Positions 1 to 8,094 of a DNA stretch of 24,520 bases are shown here, piece by piece. Source of the stretch: Candidatus Cloacimonadota bacterium (lineage in GTDB: Bacteria; Cloacimonadota; Cloacimonadia; Cloacimonadales; Cloacimonadaceae); NCBI GenBank assembly GCA_028681035.1, contig JAQUJJ010000048.1, forward strand, positions 1-24,520, given 5' to 3'. Each line of letters begins with the position of its first letter. The first letter of the stretch is position 1. The notes under the pieces were generated by a model. The model had not been told where the DNA came from, searched no databases, and worked only from the letters and a program-made list of their open reading frames with translations. Position numbers and translations under genes: made by a program.

Positions 1-764
1 TCTATTACCCTTTATCTACCCTCATGCTTTCAGGTATCCGTGAAGTACTGATCATCACCACTCCTGAAGATCAGGCTGGTTTTCAGAGGCTCTTGGGGGA
101 TGGCACGCAGCTTGGTATGCGTTTTGAATACAAGGCGCAAGTAGTACCCAATGGCCTTGCCCAAGCTTTTGTGCTTGGTGCAGATTTTGTGGGATCCGAC
201 AGCGTGTGTCTGATTTTGGGAGATAACATATTTTATGGGGCTGATCTGGCAAATAAGTTGCAAGGTTGCACGTCTCCGGATGGGGCTATCATCACAGCCT
301 ATCCTGTGCATGATCCCGAGCGTTATGGCGTCGTGGAGTTTGATAAAGCTCTAAAGGCCATCAGCATTGAAGAAAAACCCAAACAACCTAGATCCCATTA
401 TGCCGTTCCGGGATTGTATTATTATGACAATAGCGTGATCAAGATAGCGCACGAGATCAAGCCCTCTGCTCGCGGAGAATATGAAATCACGGATGTAAAT
501 CGGGTCTATCTGGAGCAAGGTAATCTCAAAGTGATGGTCTTTGGACGTGGTACTGCCTGGCTGGATACCGGCACCTTTGATTCACTGATGCAAGCCTCAC
601 AGTTTGTGGAAGTGATCCAGAGCCGTCAGGGCCTCAAGATCAGTTGTATCGAAGAAATCGCCTATCGCAAAGGTTTTATCGATAAAGATCAGCTCTGTGA
701 ACTGGCAGAGCCGATTAGGAAAAGCGGGTATGGAGAATACCTACTGAAGTTAATTGAGAATTGA
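1..764 (+). CDS. rfbA: Glucose-1-phosphate thymidylyltransferase, 5' end outside window
   Basis: RfbA/RmlA makes dTDP-glucose from dTTP and glucose-1-phosphate in the cytoplasm, the first step toward dTDP-6-deoxyhexoses. The reading frame is open from base 3, where it encodes YYPLSTLM, the family segment that follows the N-terminal nucleotide-binding loop, so the true start lies upstream; the ATG at base 24 is internal. Family segments visible are [56 protein letters not shown] and [11 protein letters not shown]. The last residues (IEN) and the TGA stop are encoded by the first units of the ATTGAGA repeat array that follows, so the native C-terminus has probably been replaced. It suits the WecE-like aminotransferase at 15458, which would need dTDP-4-keto-6-deoxyglucose; rfbB is not in the window. 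Confidence 0.95.
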   Translation, partial: YYPLSTLMLSGIREVLIITTPEDQAGFQRLLGDGTQLGMRFEYKAQVVPNGLAQAFVLGADFVGSDSVCLILGDNIFYGADLANKLQGCTSPDGAIITAYPVHDPERYGVVEFDKALKAISIEEKPKQPRSHYAVPGLYYYDNSVIKIAHEIKPSARGEYEITDVNRVYLEQGNLKVMVFGRGTAWLDTGTFDSLMQASQFVEVIQSRQGLKISCIEEIAYRKGFIDKDQLCELAEPIRKSGYGEYLLKLIEN

Positions 765-900
765 GAACGGGCATTTAATTGAGAATTGAGAATGGAAAAT
801 TGAGAATTTGCACTAAGTTGAGAATTGGCCTGCTGGATTCGATGCGTCTCGCGTCGAGTGGGATGTGCTTGATTGAGAATTGACAATTGAAAATGGAGAA
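752..900 (+). repeat. Left arm of 7-nt repeats (ATTGAGA family)
   Basis: Degenerate tandem units ATTGAGA/ATGGAAA/ATTGAAA with a 7-nt period, in three clusters (752-766, 777-811, 872-905) separated by unrelated spacers. The array begins inside the last codons of rfbA and its final unit supplies the ATG and first codons (M-E-N-W) of the S23 gene. Its reverse complement is the right arm at 1271-1337. Confidence 0.8.
840..856 (+). other. Small GC-rich hairpin with 3-nt loop inside the repeat arm
   Basis: CGATGCG (840-846) and CGCGTCG (850-856) form a seven-pair stem with one G-T wobble around the loop TCT. It sits in an otherwise A/T-rich repeat arm and has no T-run after it, so it does not look like a terminator. 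Two similar 3-nt-loop hairpins occur in the repeat insertion at 22641-22793. Confidence 0.4.
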
Positions 901-1258
901 TTGGGTGGCGAAAGAAAACATAGTAGCGGATAAGACTTTTAGCTTTGCTCTGAAGATTATCACTTTGTATAAGGACTTAAGTTCAAACAAACAAGAATAT
1001 GTTCTTTCGAAACAGATACTTAGATCGGGCACTTCCATAGGCGCCAATGTAAGTGAAGCCACAGAAGCCAAATCGAAAGCTGATTTTGTTCATAAAATAT
1101 CCATAGCTTTAAAAGCAGCAAGAGAAACAGAATACTGGATTAGACTCCTGATAGGAGCGGAATATATAAGTCCATCTAATCCTCTTAAAGAAGACATTAA
1201 CGAAGTAATCAGAATCCTAACCGCAATCATTAAGACCTCCAAGGAGAACCCAAGATGA
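893..1258 (+). CDS. S23-family four-helix-bundle protein (element 1)
   Basis: A 121-residue protein of the four-helix-bundle family first known from intervening sequences in 23S rRNA genes (S23/IVP) and related in fold to Avd of diversity-generating retroelements; its biochemical role is not known. The hallmark segment between helices reads ILRSGTSIGANVSEA, followed by KSKADFVHKISIALKAARETEYW, the typical pattern of one large subfamily. The gene is intact. ATG 893 lies inside a repeat unit of the left arm and no good ribosome-binding site precedes it; an in-frame TTG lies at 887. Its TGA overlaps the ATG of the lipoprotein gene (ATGA at 1255). The neighbours are surface-polysaccharide genes with no evident functional link, which fits an inserted cassette. 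Confidence 0.85.
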   Translation: MENWVAKENIVADKTFSFALKIITLYKDLSSNKQEYVLSKQILRSGTSIGANVSEATEAKSKADFVHKISIALKAARETEYWIRLLIGAEYISPSNPLKEDINEVIRILTAIIKTSKENPR

Positions 1259-2844
1259 GAAAATCACCTAAAATTAATTCTCAATTCCCAGCAATGCAGA
1301 AGAAGAATAATTTTCAATTTTCAATTTTCAATTTTCCATTTATTGTCGTTCTCTTGCTCTGCTTACTGCTCAGCTCCTGCAATAAAAGCACTTCTCCAAA
1401 ATCAGCTTCTTTCACCGGCCATGTGGTTCTGATGAACGATACTGGCGAAGCTTCGTTTGATCCAGTAGATTTCTCCGGTGTATCCGTGGCTTTGTACCAT
1501 CTGGCAGTGCTTGATACAACCATAGCCAGGATCAATCTGGAATATCCACAGATAGGTGTGCAAATCAGCCAGGAAACCGAATTTGACCATCGCTTGCAGG
1601 ATCCAGTGCAAGTGGTGATGACGGATCCAGAAGGAAACTTTTCTTTTGCCAAGATTACGCCCGGAGCTTATAATCTTGCTATATTAAAAGAAGGTTGGGG
1701 CTTCAGGTATTTATATAATATGCAAATATCCGAAGGATCGAACCAGCTATCGGCTTCTGTGGTAAAACAAGACATTGAAGCAGATAGCTCTCCCAGTGGT
1801 CAGGGATCGGCCAGGGCAGAGCTGATCCTATATCCAGAAAGAGTGATGCCAGCGGCATTAAATGCAGAGTATGTATTTCTGCCGTTTAGAGTCTATAGAT
1901 GGACGCAAAATTCTTTGATCATGGGAGATGTAACCCTGAACACAGGGGCGCAATTACTGATAGAAGGAAACAGCAGGCTCGAACTGTATGGGCAAATTAC
2001 TTGCATTGGCTCAATAGGTTACTGGAAGGTTACTACTGCTGATAATATATATTCAACACAGAAGGTCGAGAGTATCACAAGATACGATAATTTCGGCGTA
2101 AAGAGCTTGCATGCCCCTTCGCAGATTACAAATATGATCTGCGATTATAGCAACAATGGAGTTTCGGTTGAGAATCAAACCTTGAATATTTCAAACAGCA
2201 TCATTCGAAATACACTCTCAACGTCTCTAACCTTAAGAAATTCATCTACAGATTTGAACAGACTCTTACTTTACAACAGCGGATACAGAGGAATCACTTC
2301 CTATTCAACAGCAAACATGTCATATTCTTTATTGGTTAATAATAAAGAAGGTCTGATGATGCATGAGGCCATCGGCAATATCTCAAACAGCTACTTTTAT
2401 GGCTCTGAGCGGGCGGTCCGAACCTTTATGCAACCCTCGACTTTTGAAAATAACTGCTTTGATCGTAACAGCACAGCTTTAGCTCCTTGCGCTTCGTCAC
2501 CAATCATCCGCTACAACAATTTTTATGATAATGGCAGGGATGTAGAAATGAATAGATATGGCCAATTCGGGATTTACCAATACTGTAACCCAGTCATTGA
2601 GTATAATAATCACTGGGGCAACAAGTATTACTACCACCTTGTAGGAAGCAGCAGCCTCCAGGGCGACGGATATATCCCCACTCCCGGGGTAATCTCAGAT
2701 CAAACTTACCCTTATAACTACTTTTTGGCTTCTTCTCTGACATACAGGATATATGATGGCAATAATCCCAATGCCAATATCTCATGGATTGTGTATACTC
2801 CATACAGACGAACCATCCCGGAGCAAAATGCGGGTATCAATTAG
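1255..2844 (+). CDS. Lipoprotein with carboxypeptidase-regulatory-like domain and right-handed beta-helix
   Basis: A predicted lipidated surface or periplasmic protein of 529 residues. After a basic N-terminus comes a hydrophobic stretch (IVVLLLCLLLSSC) ending in a lipobox with Cys near residue 42. Residues about 52-150 (FTGHVVL, then DPEGNFSFAKITPGAYNLAI) look like a carboxypeptidase-regulatory-like beta-sandwich. Residues about 225-490 carry many N-x-I/L turns (SNNGVSVENQTLNISNSII, YNNFYDNG, IEYNNHWGN) typical of a right-handed parallel beta-helix. No catalytic motif is evident. The residues NFQFSIFNFPF just before the hydrophobic core are encoded by the right repeat arm of element 1. Start 1255 has AGGAG eight bases upstream and overlaps the S23 stop; ATG 1294 (residue 14) is an alternative that gives a more usual signal-peptide length. 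Confidence 0.75.
   Translation: MRKSPKINSQFPAMQKKNNFQFSIFNFPFIVVLLLCLLLSSCNKSTSPKSASFTGHVVLMNDTGEASFDPVDFSGVSVALYHLAVLDTTIARINLEYPQIGVQISQETEFDHRLQDPVQVVMTDPEGNFSFAKITPGAYNLAILKEGWGFRYLYNMQISEGSNQLSASVVKQDIEADSSPSGQGSARAELILYPERVMPAALNAEYVFLPFRVYRWTQNSLIMGDVTLNTGAQLLIEGNSRLELYGQITCIGSIGYWKVTTADNIYSTQKVESITRYDNFGVKSLHAPSQITNMICDYSNNGVSVENQTLNISNSIIRNTLSTSLTLRNSSTDLNRLLLYNSGYRGITSYSTANMSYSLLVNNKEGLMMHEAIGNISNSYFYGSERAVRTFMQPSTFENNCFDRNSTALAPCASSPIIRYNNFYDNGRDVEMNRYGQFGIYQYCNPVIEYNNHWGNKYYYHLVGSSSLQGDGYIPTPGVISDQTYPYNYFLASSLTYRIYDGNNPNANISWIVYTPYRRTIPEQNAGIN
1271..1337 (+). repeat. Right arm of element 1 (TTTTCAA units, inverted)
   Basis: The stretch contains TTCTCAATT (1278 on) and, from 1311, three tandem TTTTCAA units plus a partial one, with a 7-nt period. 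It is the reverse complement of the ATTGAAA/ATTGAGA units of the left arm. It lies wholly inside the lipoprotein reading frame and encodes NFQFSIFNFPF of its N-terminal region. Confidence 0.75.
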
Positions 2845-2897
2845 CCATGAAAGCCAACTCCATGCAAAACAAGTACTTAAATAAGTGAAACAATAAT

Positions 2898-3875
2898 ATG
2901 AAAAGAGAGTTAAAAAATAAACTTAAAATAGTCATTAATATTGTCGTGTTTTTGCTTTGTGTTTACCTGATTGTTAGAAAAGTAGATATTCCATCTGTGA
3001 TAATTCAGGCTCGTAAAGTGAGCTTCAGTATTTTCATTTTTACAGTGAGTTTTTCTATATTTCGAACTTGGTTAAGCGGATTGCGTTGGGAAATGCTGCA
3101 TCCCAATCGAGAAAATGGAATGAGTAAATGGTCATATTTTCGGCTTTCAATGCTAAGCCATCTTTTTAACTTGTTTATGCCCGGGGCCTTAGGTGGAGAT
3201 ATCGTGAAAACCGCATATGCTTTCAATGAGGGGCAGGGGCAAAAAGTAAAAAAAGTGATTGGGGTATTTGTCGACAGGGTTATAGGACTTATATCTATAA
3301 TGATACTGGGGATGATGGCCTTACTATTTTCACACAAGGGATTGCCAATAAGTCCATGGCAAGTTTTTTTGCTTTTTATGGTTTCCGGAGGATTTATATT
3401 CTTTCTTTTTAGCAGCAGAGTAGTAGGTTTTTTTGAAGATATCACAGGAAGGATAAAGTTTGCTAAGCGAATAGTAAGTCCCTTGTTCAAGAACTGGAAA
3501 GAATCGATAGAATACTATAAGAAGAACCCAAGACGGGTCTTTTATTCATTGGCTCTTTGTATTCCGATTCACATGATTTCGTTCATAGTATACTTTGTTT
3601 TTGCAAAAAGCATGGGGATGGAAATAAAGTTTTTTGAAATGGTTTTTGCCATAGCCATTATGTGGCTTATCACAGCAGTACCAATCAGCATCGGAGGCAT
3701 GGGAGTTCGAGAGTTATCCTTGGTGTGGCTTCTGGGCTTGTTTGGTGTCCCTTCTGAGCAAGCAGTAAGCTTGGCGGTTCTTGGTTATATAAATGCCATC
3801 ATCAAATCTGTCATATCCCTTCCATTATTATTCGATTTTCGCAAGAAGGAATCTGCCCAAAAAACGCTGATCTAA
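2898..3875 (+). CDS. Flippase-like integral membrane protein (LPG synthase TM / UPF0104 family)
   Basis: A 325-residue polytopic inner-membrane protein. Hydrophobic segments include residues about 11-27, 41-56, 120-145, 150-172, 213-238, 247-270 and 290-315. The segment HLFNLFMPGALGGDIVKTAYAF (N91, P95, G99-G100-D101) matches the conserved signature of the lysylphosphatidylglycerol-synthase transmembrane domain family; no C-terminal aminoacyl-transferase domain follows, so it is the stand-alone form often annotated as a flippase-like domain protein in polysaccharide loci. A later glycine-rich segment (PISIGGMGVRELSLVWLLG) is also typical. A role in moving a lipid-linked sugar, or in sugar or lipid transfer, is inference. 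The preceding 53 bases after the lipoprotein gene hold no clear signal. Confidence 0.8.
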   Translation: MKRELKNKLKIVINIVVFLLCVYLIVRKVDIPSVIIQARKVSFSIFIFTVSFSIFRTWLSGLRWEMLHPNRENGMSKWSYFRLSMLSHLFNLFMPGALGGDIVKTAYAFNEGQGQKVKKVIGVFVDRVIGLISIMILGMMALLFSHKGLPISPWQVFLLFMVSGGFIFFLFSSRVVGFFEDITGRIKFAKRIVSPLFKNWKESIEYYKKNPRRVFYSLALCIPIHMISFIVYFVFAKSMGMEIKFFEMVFAIAIMWLITAVPISIGGMGVRELSLVWLLGLFGVPSEQAVSLAVLGYINAIIKSVISLPLLFDFRKKESAQKTLI

Positions 3876-4052
3876 AAACAAACACGTACATTCTATATTG
3901 ATAAATCGTAATCAACGGTTAAGTTATTGTAACATCCAGGATATAATCAACCTTGAGCATACCTCAGGCTATGGCTACAAAACAAAGAAGCGCCAATCCT
4001 ATTATCAAAGAATTTTAGTATAATTGTTCAAATAAAAGACAAGGAGATAGAG

Positions 4053-4286
4053 ATGATTGATTTTCTTAAGATTATCAGCGAGACTCTGGAGATAGATCTT
4101 CAGGACCTGAAACCGGAGGATGAATTTCGTGAGTATGAGGAATGGGATTCATTGGCACATCTTGCTATGATATCCATTATTGACGAGGAATATGCCTTGG
4201 TAATTCCTCGTGAGGAATTTCGCCAGATGAAGACTCTGGCTGATGTGTATGACTATATTATAAAGCATCAGGGAGAAGAGGAATAA
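4053..4286 (+). CDS. Acyl carrier protein, intact
   Basis: A 77-residue acyl carrier protein. Ser33 in WDSLAHL is the phosphopantetheine attachment site, and the acidic helical pattern after it (IIDEEYALVIP, TLADVYDYI) is typical of ACPs. AAGGAG lies ten bases before the ATG. It starts the first ACP-KASIII-SDR cassette and is 3 bases from the KASIII gene, so the three are probably one operon. It would carry the growing acyl chain made by the KASIII and reduced by the SDR, for transfer to a sugar amine by a GNAT. The 177-base gap upstream (3876-4052) holds two TATAAT hexamers (3942 and 4019), but neither has a good -35 partner; it is the most likely place for a promoter. Confidence 0.88.
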   Translation: MIDFLKIISETLEIDLQDLKPEDEFREYEEWDSLAHLAMISIIDEEYALVIPREEFRQMKTLADVYDYIIKHQGEEE

Positions 4287-4289
4287 AAA

Positions 4290-5348
4290 ATGGCATTCTT
4301 CTCTTATAGGACTGTGGGTATTACTGCTCTTGCTGCAGCGGTACCCAAACAAATATTTAATAATCTTACTGACAATCCTCACTTTCTGAAGGAAGACGTG
4401 GAGGCGATTGTTGGTAAGACAGGAGTATATCAAAGACGTGTGGCTCCAGAAGGTACGTGCGCTTCGGACTTATGCTTTCAGGCTGCGCAGCAGTTGATTG
4501 CAGAAAATGGGGTTGACAAAAGCGAAATAGATATTTTGATCTTTGTTTCTCAAACACCGGATTACCGTATGCCAGCCACTTCGATTATCCTTCAGCACCG
4601 TCTGGGGCTGCCAAAATCCTGTGCGGCCTTTGATGTGAGCCTGGGCTGCTCCGGATTTGTGGTGGGGCTGAATCTGGCCTTTAGTCTTGCCCAACAGCCG
4701 GCAATCCGAAAGGTCTTGCTTCTGAACGGTGAAACCCGCACCCGCGCTTACTCCCAAAAGGATAGAAAGACGGGATTTCTCTTTGGTGATGCGGGCTCTG
4801 CCTGTATGGTGGAGAAAACCGGGACAGGTGCAGTATCACATTTCCTGATTGATTCTGATGGCGAAAAGAGCGACTATATCAAGATCAATTCTGGAGGCTA
4901 CCGGCATCCCAGTACTTGCGAATCCTTGCAGGAAAAAGTACATGAAGATGGCTCGGTGCGCACTGATGAGCAAGGGTACATGGATGGCAACGGCGTATTT
5001 GAATTTGTAATCATAGAAGTGCCGAGACAGATAAAGAAACTTTATAAGCAGACAGGGCAAACGAAGGAAGAGATTAATTACTTCGTTTTTCATCAGGCCA
5101 ATAAATTTATGAATGAACACTTGGTTAAGAAGATGAAGCTAGATCCGGATAGAGTACCATTCTGTTTGGATAAATATGGGAATACTAGTTCTGTATCGAT
5201 TCCCTTAACCATTGTATCCGAATTGCATTCATCGCTTTCAGGTACCAATAAGCGTCTGCTGATCAGCGGATTTGGCGTGGGCTTGTCACTTGGCAGTGCT
5301 ATCCTTGATCTGGAGCAGGTGCAGATCAGTAAGCTTTTGGAGGTATAA
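4290..5348 (+). CDS. 3-oxoacyl-ACP synthase III family protein (KASIII), copy 1
   Basis: A 352-residue FabH-like condensing enzyme of the thiolase fold. The catalytic triad is complete: Cys120 in LGCSGF, His268 in FHQAN and Asn298 in YGNTSS. The end pattern GFGVGLSLG is also family-typical. FabH condenses an acyl-CoA starter with malonyl-ACP; dedicated copies inside O-antigen loci next to an ACP and an SDR are known to supply short hydroxyacyl groups for amino sugars (for example the dihydroxyhexanoyl substituent in Flavobacterium psychrophilum O-polysaccharide). That this copy does so is inference from its neighbours, ACP (3 bases upstream) and SDR (5 bases downstream). The same three catalytic positions recur at identical residue numbers in the second copy at 6404. 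Confidence 0.9.
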   Translation: MAFFSYRTVGITALAAAVPKQIFNNLTDNPHFLKEDVEAIVGKTGVYQRRVAPEGTCASDLCFQAAQQLIAENGVDKSEIDILIFVSQTPDYRMPATSIILQHRLGLPKSCAAFDVSLGCSGFVVGLNLAFSLAQQPAIRKVLLLNGETRTRAYSQKDRKTGFLFGDAGSACMVEKTGTGAVSHFLIDSDGEKSDYIKINSGGYRHPSTCESLQEKVHEDGSVRTDEQGYMDGNGVFEFVIIEVPRQIKKLYKQTGQTKEEINYFVFHQANKFMNEHLVKKMKLDPDRVPFCLDKYGNTSSVSIPLTIVSELHSSLSGTNKRLLISGFGVGLSLGSAILDLEQVQISKLLEV

Positions 5349-5353
5349 AAGCA

Positions 5354-6124
5354 ATGGCAGAAAATCTGAACCCATTTGATCTCAGCGGGAAAAACATCAT
5401 CATTACGGGAGCGTCATCCGGTATTGGTAGGTCATGCGCAATTGAGTGCAGCCGGATGGGAGCAAAGCTCTCCCTGATTGGCAGGGACAACGTGAGGCTG
5501 GAAGAGACATACGAGGCCTTGGACGGTAAAGGGCATCTTATGCTGATCCGGGATATCAGCGATTATGAGAGCATCGAAGCTTTGGTGGCGGAAACAGTAA
5601 TAAAGCTTGGGCCGATTGACGGATTTGTCCATTCGGCAGGAATGGGAATGAATTTACCGGTGAGAATGATGACTCCGGCTCATTTTGAGAAGATTTTCTC
5701 AGTGAATGTATTTGCCGCGTTTGAATTTGCTAAGCAGATTGCCAAAAAGAAATATATCCGGGCTGCCGGTGGGAGCATGATATTCATTGCATCTGCGGCG
5801 GGAATCAAGGCGGAAGCCGGCAAAATAGGCTATTCCAGCAGCAAGGCGGCACTGATAAATGGAGTTAGATCTTTGGCTTTGGAATTTGCCTCTAAGAAAA
5901 TCAGGGCAAACTGCGTATCTCCGGCAGTGTGTGTTACCAGAATGTCCCAGGCGTTTATGAATAAACTGAGTGAAGAAGGACGCATGGAGTTGATCTCGCA
6001 GCACCCTTTGGGGCTTGGTGTTCCAGAGGATGTTGCTTATTCTTGTATATTTCTGCTTTCTGATGCTTCCCGCTGGATTACCGGTAGCAATTTAGTAACT
6101 GATGGAGGCTTCAGTGTTCATTGA
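5354..6124 (+). CDS. Short-chain dehydrogenase/reductase (FabG-like), intact
   Basis: A 256-residue classical SDR. TGASSGIG (residues 18-25) binds the nucleotide; NAG is replaced by HSAG at about 93-96; catalytic Ser147, Tyr160 and Lys164 are present (IASAAG, GYSSSKAAL); the C-terminus WITGSNLVTDGGFSVH is standard. Its position after ACP and KASIII suggests it reduces a 3-oxoacyl-ACP to the 3-hydroxyacyl form. The tail DGGFSVH plus stop is nearly identical in sequence to the tail of the SDR remnant ending at 8279, which shows that the downstream segment is a related cassette. A false start (ATG 6102) lies out of frame inside this tail. Confidence 0.9.
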   Translation: MAENLNPFDLSGKNIIITGASSGIGRSCAIECSRMGAKLSLIGRDNVRLEETYEALDGKGHLMLIRDISDYESIEALVAETVIKLGPIDGFVHSAGMGMNLPVRMMTPAHFEKIFSVNVFAAFEFAKQIAKKKYIRAAGGSMIFIASAAGIKAEAGKIGYSSSKAALINGVRSLALEFASKKIRANCVSPAVCVTRMSQAFMNKLSEEGRMELISQHPLGLGVPEDVAYSCIFLLSDASRWITGSNLVTDGGFSVH

Positions 6125-6179
6125 GACTATGGGGCAAAATTACCTGTTACCATGGAGTCCTAAGCATAAATCGAGAAAA

Positions 6180-6416
6180 ATGAAACTAAAATTCATACAA
6201 TTGTTCGAGAACACTTTAGATAAGGAAGTTGAGATGGTAGTTCCTTTGATGAGTTCAGAGCTTATTGAAGAGTTGGACTATTTGGCGTATACCTCTGTAA
6301 TTACAGAAATCAACGATGTATATGGCCGCGTTATTTATGTAGACGATTTTCGGGAATTAGAGCGGCCTATAGCTGGTTACTTCGAATCGCATAGGAGTGA
6401 TCTATGCCATATTTAA
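6180..6416 (+). CDS. ACP-like protein lacking the phosphopantetheine serine
   Basis: A 78-residue protein in the position of an ACP before the second KASIII. It aligns with the intact ACP: EELDYLAYTSVITEINDVYGRVI against EEWDSLAHLAMISIIDEEYALVI. The attachment serine of the DSL motif is Tyr34 (codon TAT, one base from TCT), so it cannot be phosphopantetheinylated at the usual site. I start it at ATG 6180, which gives an ACP-like length; an upstream in-frame ATG at 6102 would add 26 residues read out of frame from the end of the SDR gene and is unlikely. It overlaps the next gene by 13 bases. It may be a dead copy or a carrier-like protein with a structural role. Its codons are more A/T-rich than those of the first cassette. 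Confidence 0.65.
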   Translation: MKLKFIQLFENTLDKEVEMVVPLMSSELIEELDYLAYTSVITEINDVYGRVIYVDDFRELERPIAGYFESHRSDLCHI

Positions 6417-7474
6417 AGTTTACGAATGTTGGTATTACTGGGATATCAGCTACTGTGCCAACGAAGATAATAGATAATTATTCGTACACACATTTCATGA
6501 CTGAGAGCGAAGTAAGCTCAATCATAAAAATGACAGGTATAGAGAAGAGAAGATTTTCAGATCCTGAGACCTGCTCATCAGACCTTTCTGTACATGCAGC
6601 ACGGTCGCTAATAAATTCGCTCAGTATAGATAGGAAAAGTATTGACGTCTTGATATTCGTTTCCCAAACTCCTGATTATCGATCTCCTCCTACCTCAATG
6701 CTCATAGCAGACAGATTGGGATTTGGAAAGGATGTGGGAGCTTTCGATGTAAATTTAGGTTGTTCAGGATTTGTTTATGGCTTGCAGATTGCTTTTCTAT
6801 ATGCTTCTCAAGCAGGAATCAATAAAGTATTGTTACTCAATGGAGAGACCAAATCCAAATCCATTTCAAGCAGAGACAAATCAATGTCTCTTCTCTTTGG
6901 CGATGGAGCAACAGCCGTAATCGTAGAAAAGATCAACGAAGACAATCCGACTGTAATGTCTATGAATTCTAATGGTGCTGGCTCTAAATATATCATGATG
7001 CCGGCCGGAGGCTACAGAAAACCAAGTAGCCTTGAGACACTGCAAGAAAGAGAATATCCTGATGGTAGCATTAGAAATGAGGAACAAACCTCTATGGATG
7101 GTGAAGCTGTGTTCAACTTTACTATAAGCGATGTTCCGAAAGATATCAGAAGCACACTGCAGGAATCAGGCTTTTCACTGGAGAATATAGACTACTTTGT
7201 CCCTCATCAAGCTAATCGTTTTATAACAGACCACATTGCTAGAAAACTTAAAATACCAAAAGAAAAGATTTTATACTCTCTGCAAAAGTATGGCAATATA
7301 GCCTCGGTAACCATACCTTTGACTTTGGCTGAACATCTTAGCACTAAAGGTTATGTCAATAACACTAGGCTATTATTGGCAGGCTTTGGTACCGGTCTTT
7401 CATGGGGTACGATTATTACTACTCTCCACGGGTGCAAGAACTGTGGGGTATCAGAATATGCACCGGACGCATAG
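6404..7474 (+). CDS. 3-oxoacyl-ACP synthase III family protein (KASIII), copy 2
   Basis: A 356-residue FabH-like enzyme colinear with copy 1: Cys120 (LGCSGF), His268 (PHQAN) and Asn298 (YGNIAS) fall at identical positions, and segments such as DVLIFVSQTPDYR and KVLLLNGETKS are nearly shared. The gene is open and looks functional, although the ACP-like gene before it and the SDR after it are damaged. It ends with a run (HGCKNCGVSEYAPDA) beyond the usual C-terminus, so the extreme 3' end may be altered. Nucleotide-level divergence and more A/T-rich codon choice than copy 1 argue against a very recent tandem duplication. It might work with the intact ACP and SDR upstream. Confidence 0.87.
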   Translation: MPYLKFTNVGITGISATVPTKIIDNYSYTHFMTESEVSSIIKMTGIEKRRFSDPETCSSDLSVHAARSLINSLSIDRKSIDVLIFVSQTPDYRSPPTSMLIADRLGFGKDVGAFDVNLGCSGFVYGLQIAFLYASQAGINKVLLLNGETKSKSISSRDKSMSLLFGDGATAVIVEKINEDNPTVMSMNSNGAGSKYIMMPAGGYRKPSSLETLQEREYPDGSIRNEEQTSMDGEAVFNFTISDVPKDIRSTLQESGFSLENIDYFVPHQANRFITDHIARKLKIPKEKILYSLQKYGNIASVTIPLTLAEHLSTKGYVNNTRLLLAGFGTGLSWGTIITTLHGCKNCGVSEYAPDA

Positions 7475-7496
7475 AAACTGAGGTGTATGCAATATT

Positions 7497-8090
7497 GTGA
7501 ATGACTTTTTGAATATTTTGCATAAGGTACTTTTTTAACGGGTGCCAGTTCTGGAATCGGTCGAAGTATAGCAAAGATCTGTTACGCCAATGGCACAAAA
7601 AATGGGTAAGATCAACAGATTGGGCATTGCGCTGGGTTTGAAAAAACACTATCAATTAAGGCTATGAAACCTGATTAGTACATGGATTTTTCGGTTAATG
7701 CAGTGGCTGGCTTTGAGTTTGCTCGCTTGCTATCCAAAAAAGTATTGCAACGAAGAGGGGTCGAGTTTGTTTTTATCTCGTCGGTCACAAGTATCTTTGG
7801 CAGAGTCGGTTTAGCAACCCATTCTGCAAGCAAGGGAGCCATTGTCTCGGCAACTAAAGCTATGGCAATAGAATTAGCCAAGCAGAGTATCCGAGTTAAC
7901 AGTGTGTCTCCCGGGACTGTTTTGACTCCGTTAATCGAAAAACTTGAGCCTGAACAAAGAGCTCAAAGGTTGAGCGAATATCCCTTAGGTTTAGGTAAGC
8001 CAGACGATGTAGCAAATCTGTCCGGTTTTTTTCTCACAAAAAGGCAAATGGATAACAGGCACAAATGTCATTATTAACGGTGGTATACCG
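7497..8090 (+). pseudogene. Short-chain dehydrogenase/reductase pseudogene (SDR 2)
   Basis: Pieces of one FabG-like gene are spread over several frames. A start-like GTG at 7497 gives NDFLNILHKVLF; after a frameshift in a T-run comes LTGASSGIGRSIAKICYANG (from about 7534); then stops and a deletion of roughly 50-60 codons; then CAGFEKTLSIKAMKPD, a TAG at about 7677, and a longer open piece from 7682 (FSVNAVAGFEFARL to LGKPDDVANLSGFF). A last frameshift near 8035 separates the end ITGTNVIINGG. The catalytic tyrosine is His (THSASKGA against GYSSSKAA in the intact copy). Multiple independent lesions show long-standing loss of function. It occupies the SDR slot of the second cassette. Confidence 0.85.
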
Positions 8091-8094
8091 CAAA

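Larger units (their letters stand above)
752..1337 (+). mobile_element. Element 1: S23 four-helix-bundle gene between inverted 7-nt repeat arms
   Basis: The left arm (about 752-900) holds many ATTGAGA/ATTGAAA/ATGGAAA units with a 7-nt period, interrupted by a small hairpin at 840-856. The right arm (about 1271-1337) holds the reverse complement (TTCTCAATT, then three TTTTCAA units). The only gene between them is the S23-family gene 893-1258. Arms and gene together look like a discrete inserted unit: the left arm overwrites the end of rfbA and the right arm forms part of the next gene's signal peptide. No transposase is present and I cannot see a target-site duplication. Calling it mobile is inference from the architecture and from the second, sequence-unrelated element at 21686-22190. 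Confidence 0.5.

Noticed and set aside
840..856. Hairpin as a rho-independent terminator of rfbA
   Set aside because: No T-run follows the stem, and it lies about 75 bases past the stop inside a repeat arm.
893..1258. S23 gene as the Avd part of a diversity-generating retroelement
   Set aside because: The fold family is shared, but there is no reverse transcriptase and no template/variable repeat pair in the window.
752..1337. Element 1 as an insertion sequence
   Set aside because: There is no transposase, and the arms are tandem arrays rather than a single pair of terminal inverted repeats.
3005..3490. Long open frame on the minus strand inside the flippase-like gene
   Set aside because: Antisense shadow of a hydrophobic coding sequence, with no recognisable motif and no ribosome-binding site.
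3919..4024. Sigma-70-like promoter(s) upstream of the ACP gene
   Set aside because: TATAAT occurs at 3942 and 4019, but the -35 regions match poorly and the -10/-35 consensus of this lineage is unknown, so I did not list it as a feature.
6102..6179. ATG 6102 as the start of the ACP-like gene
   Set aside because: It would add 26 residues read out of frame from the SDR tail; ATG 6180 gives an ACP-like length. The same out-of-frame reading occurs at 8257.
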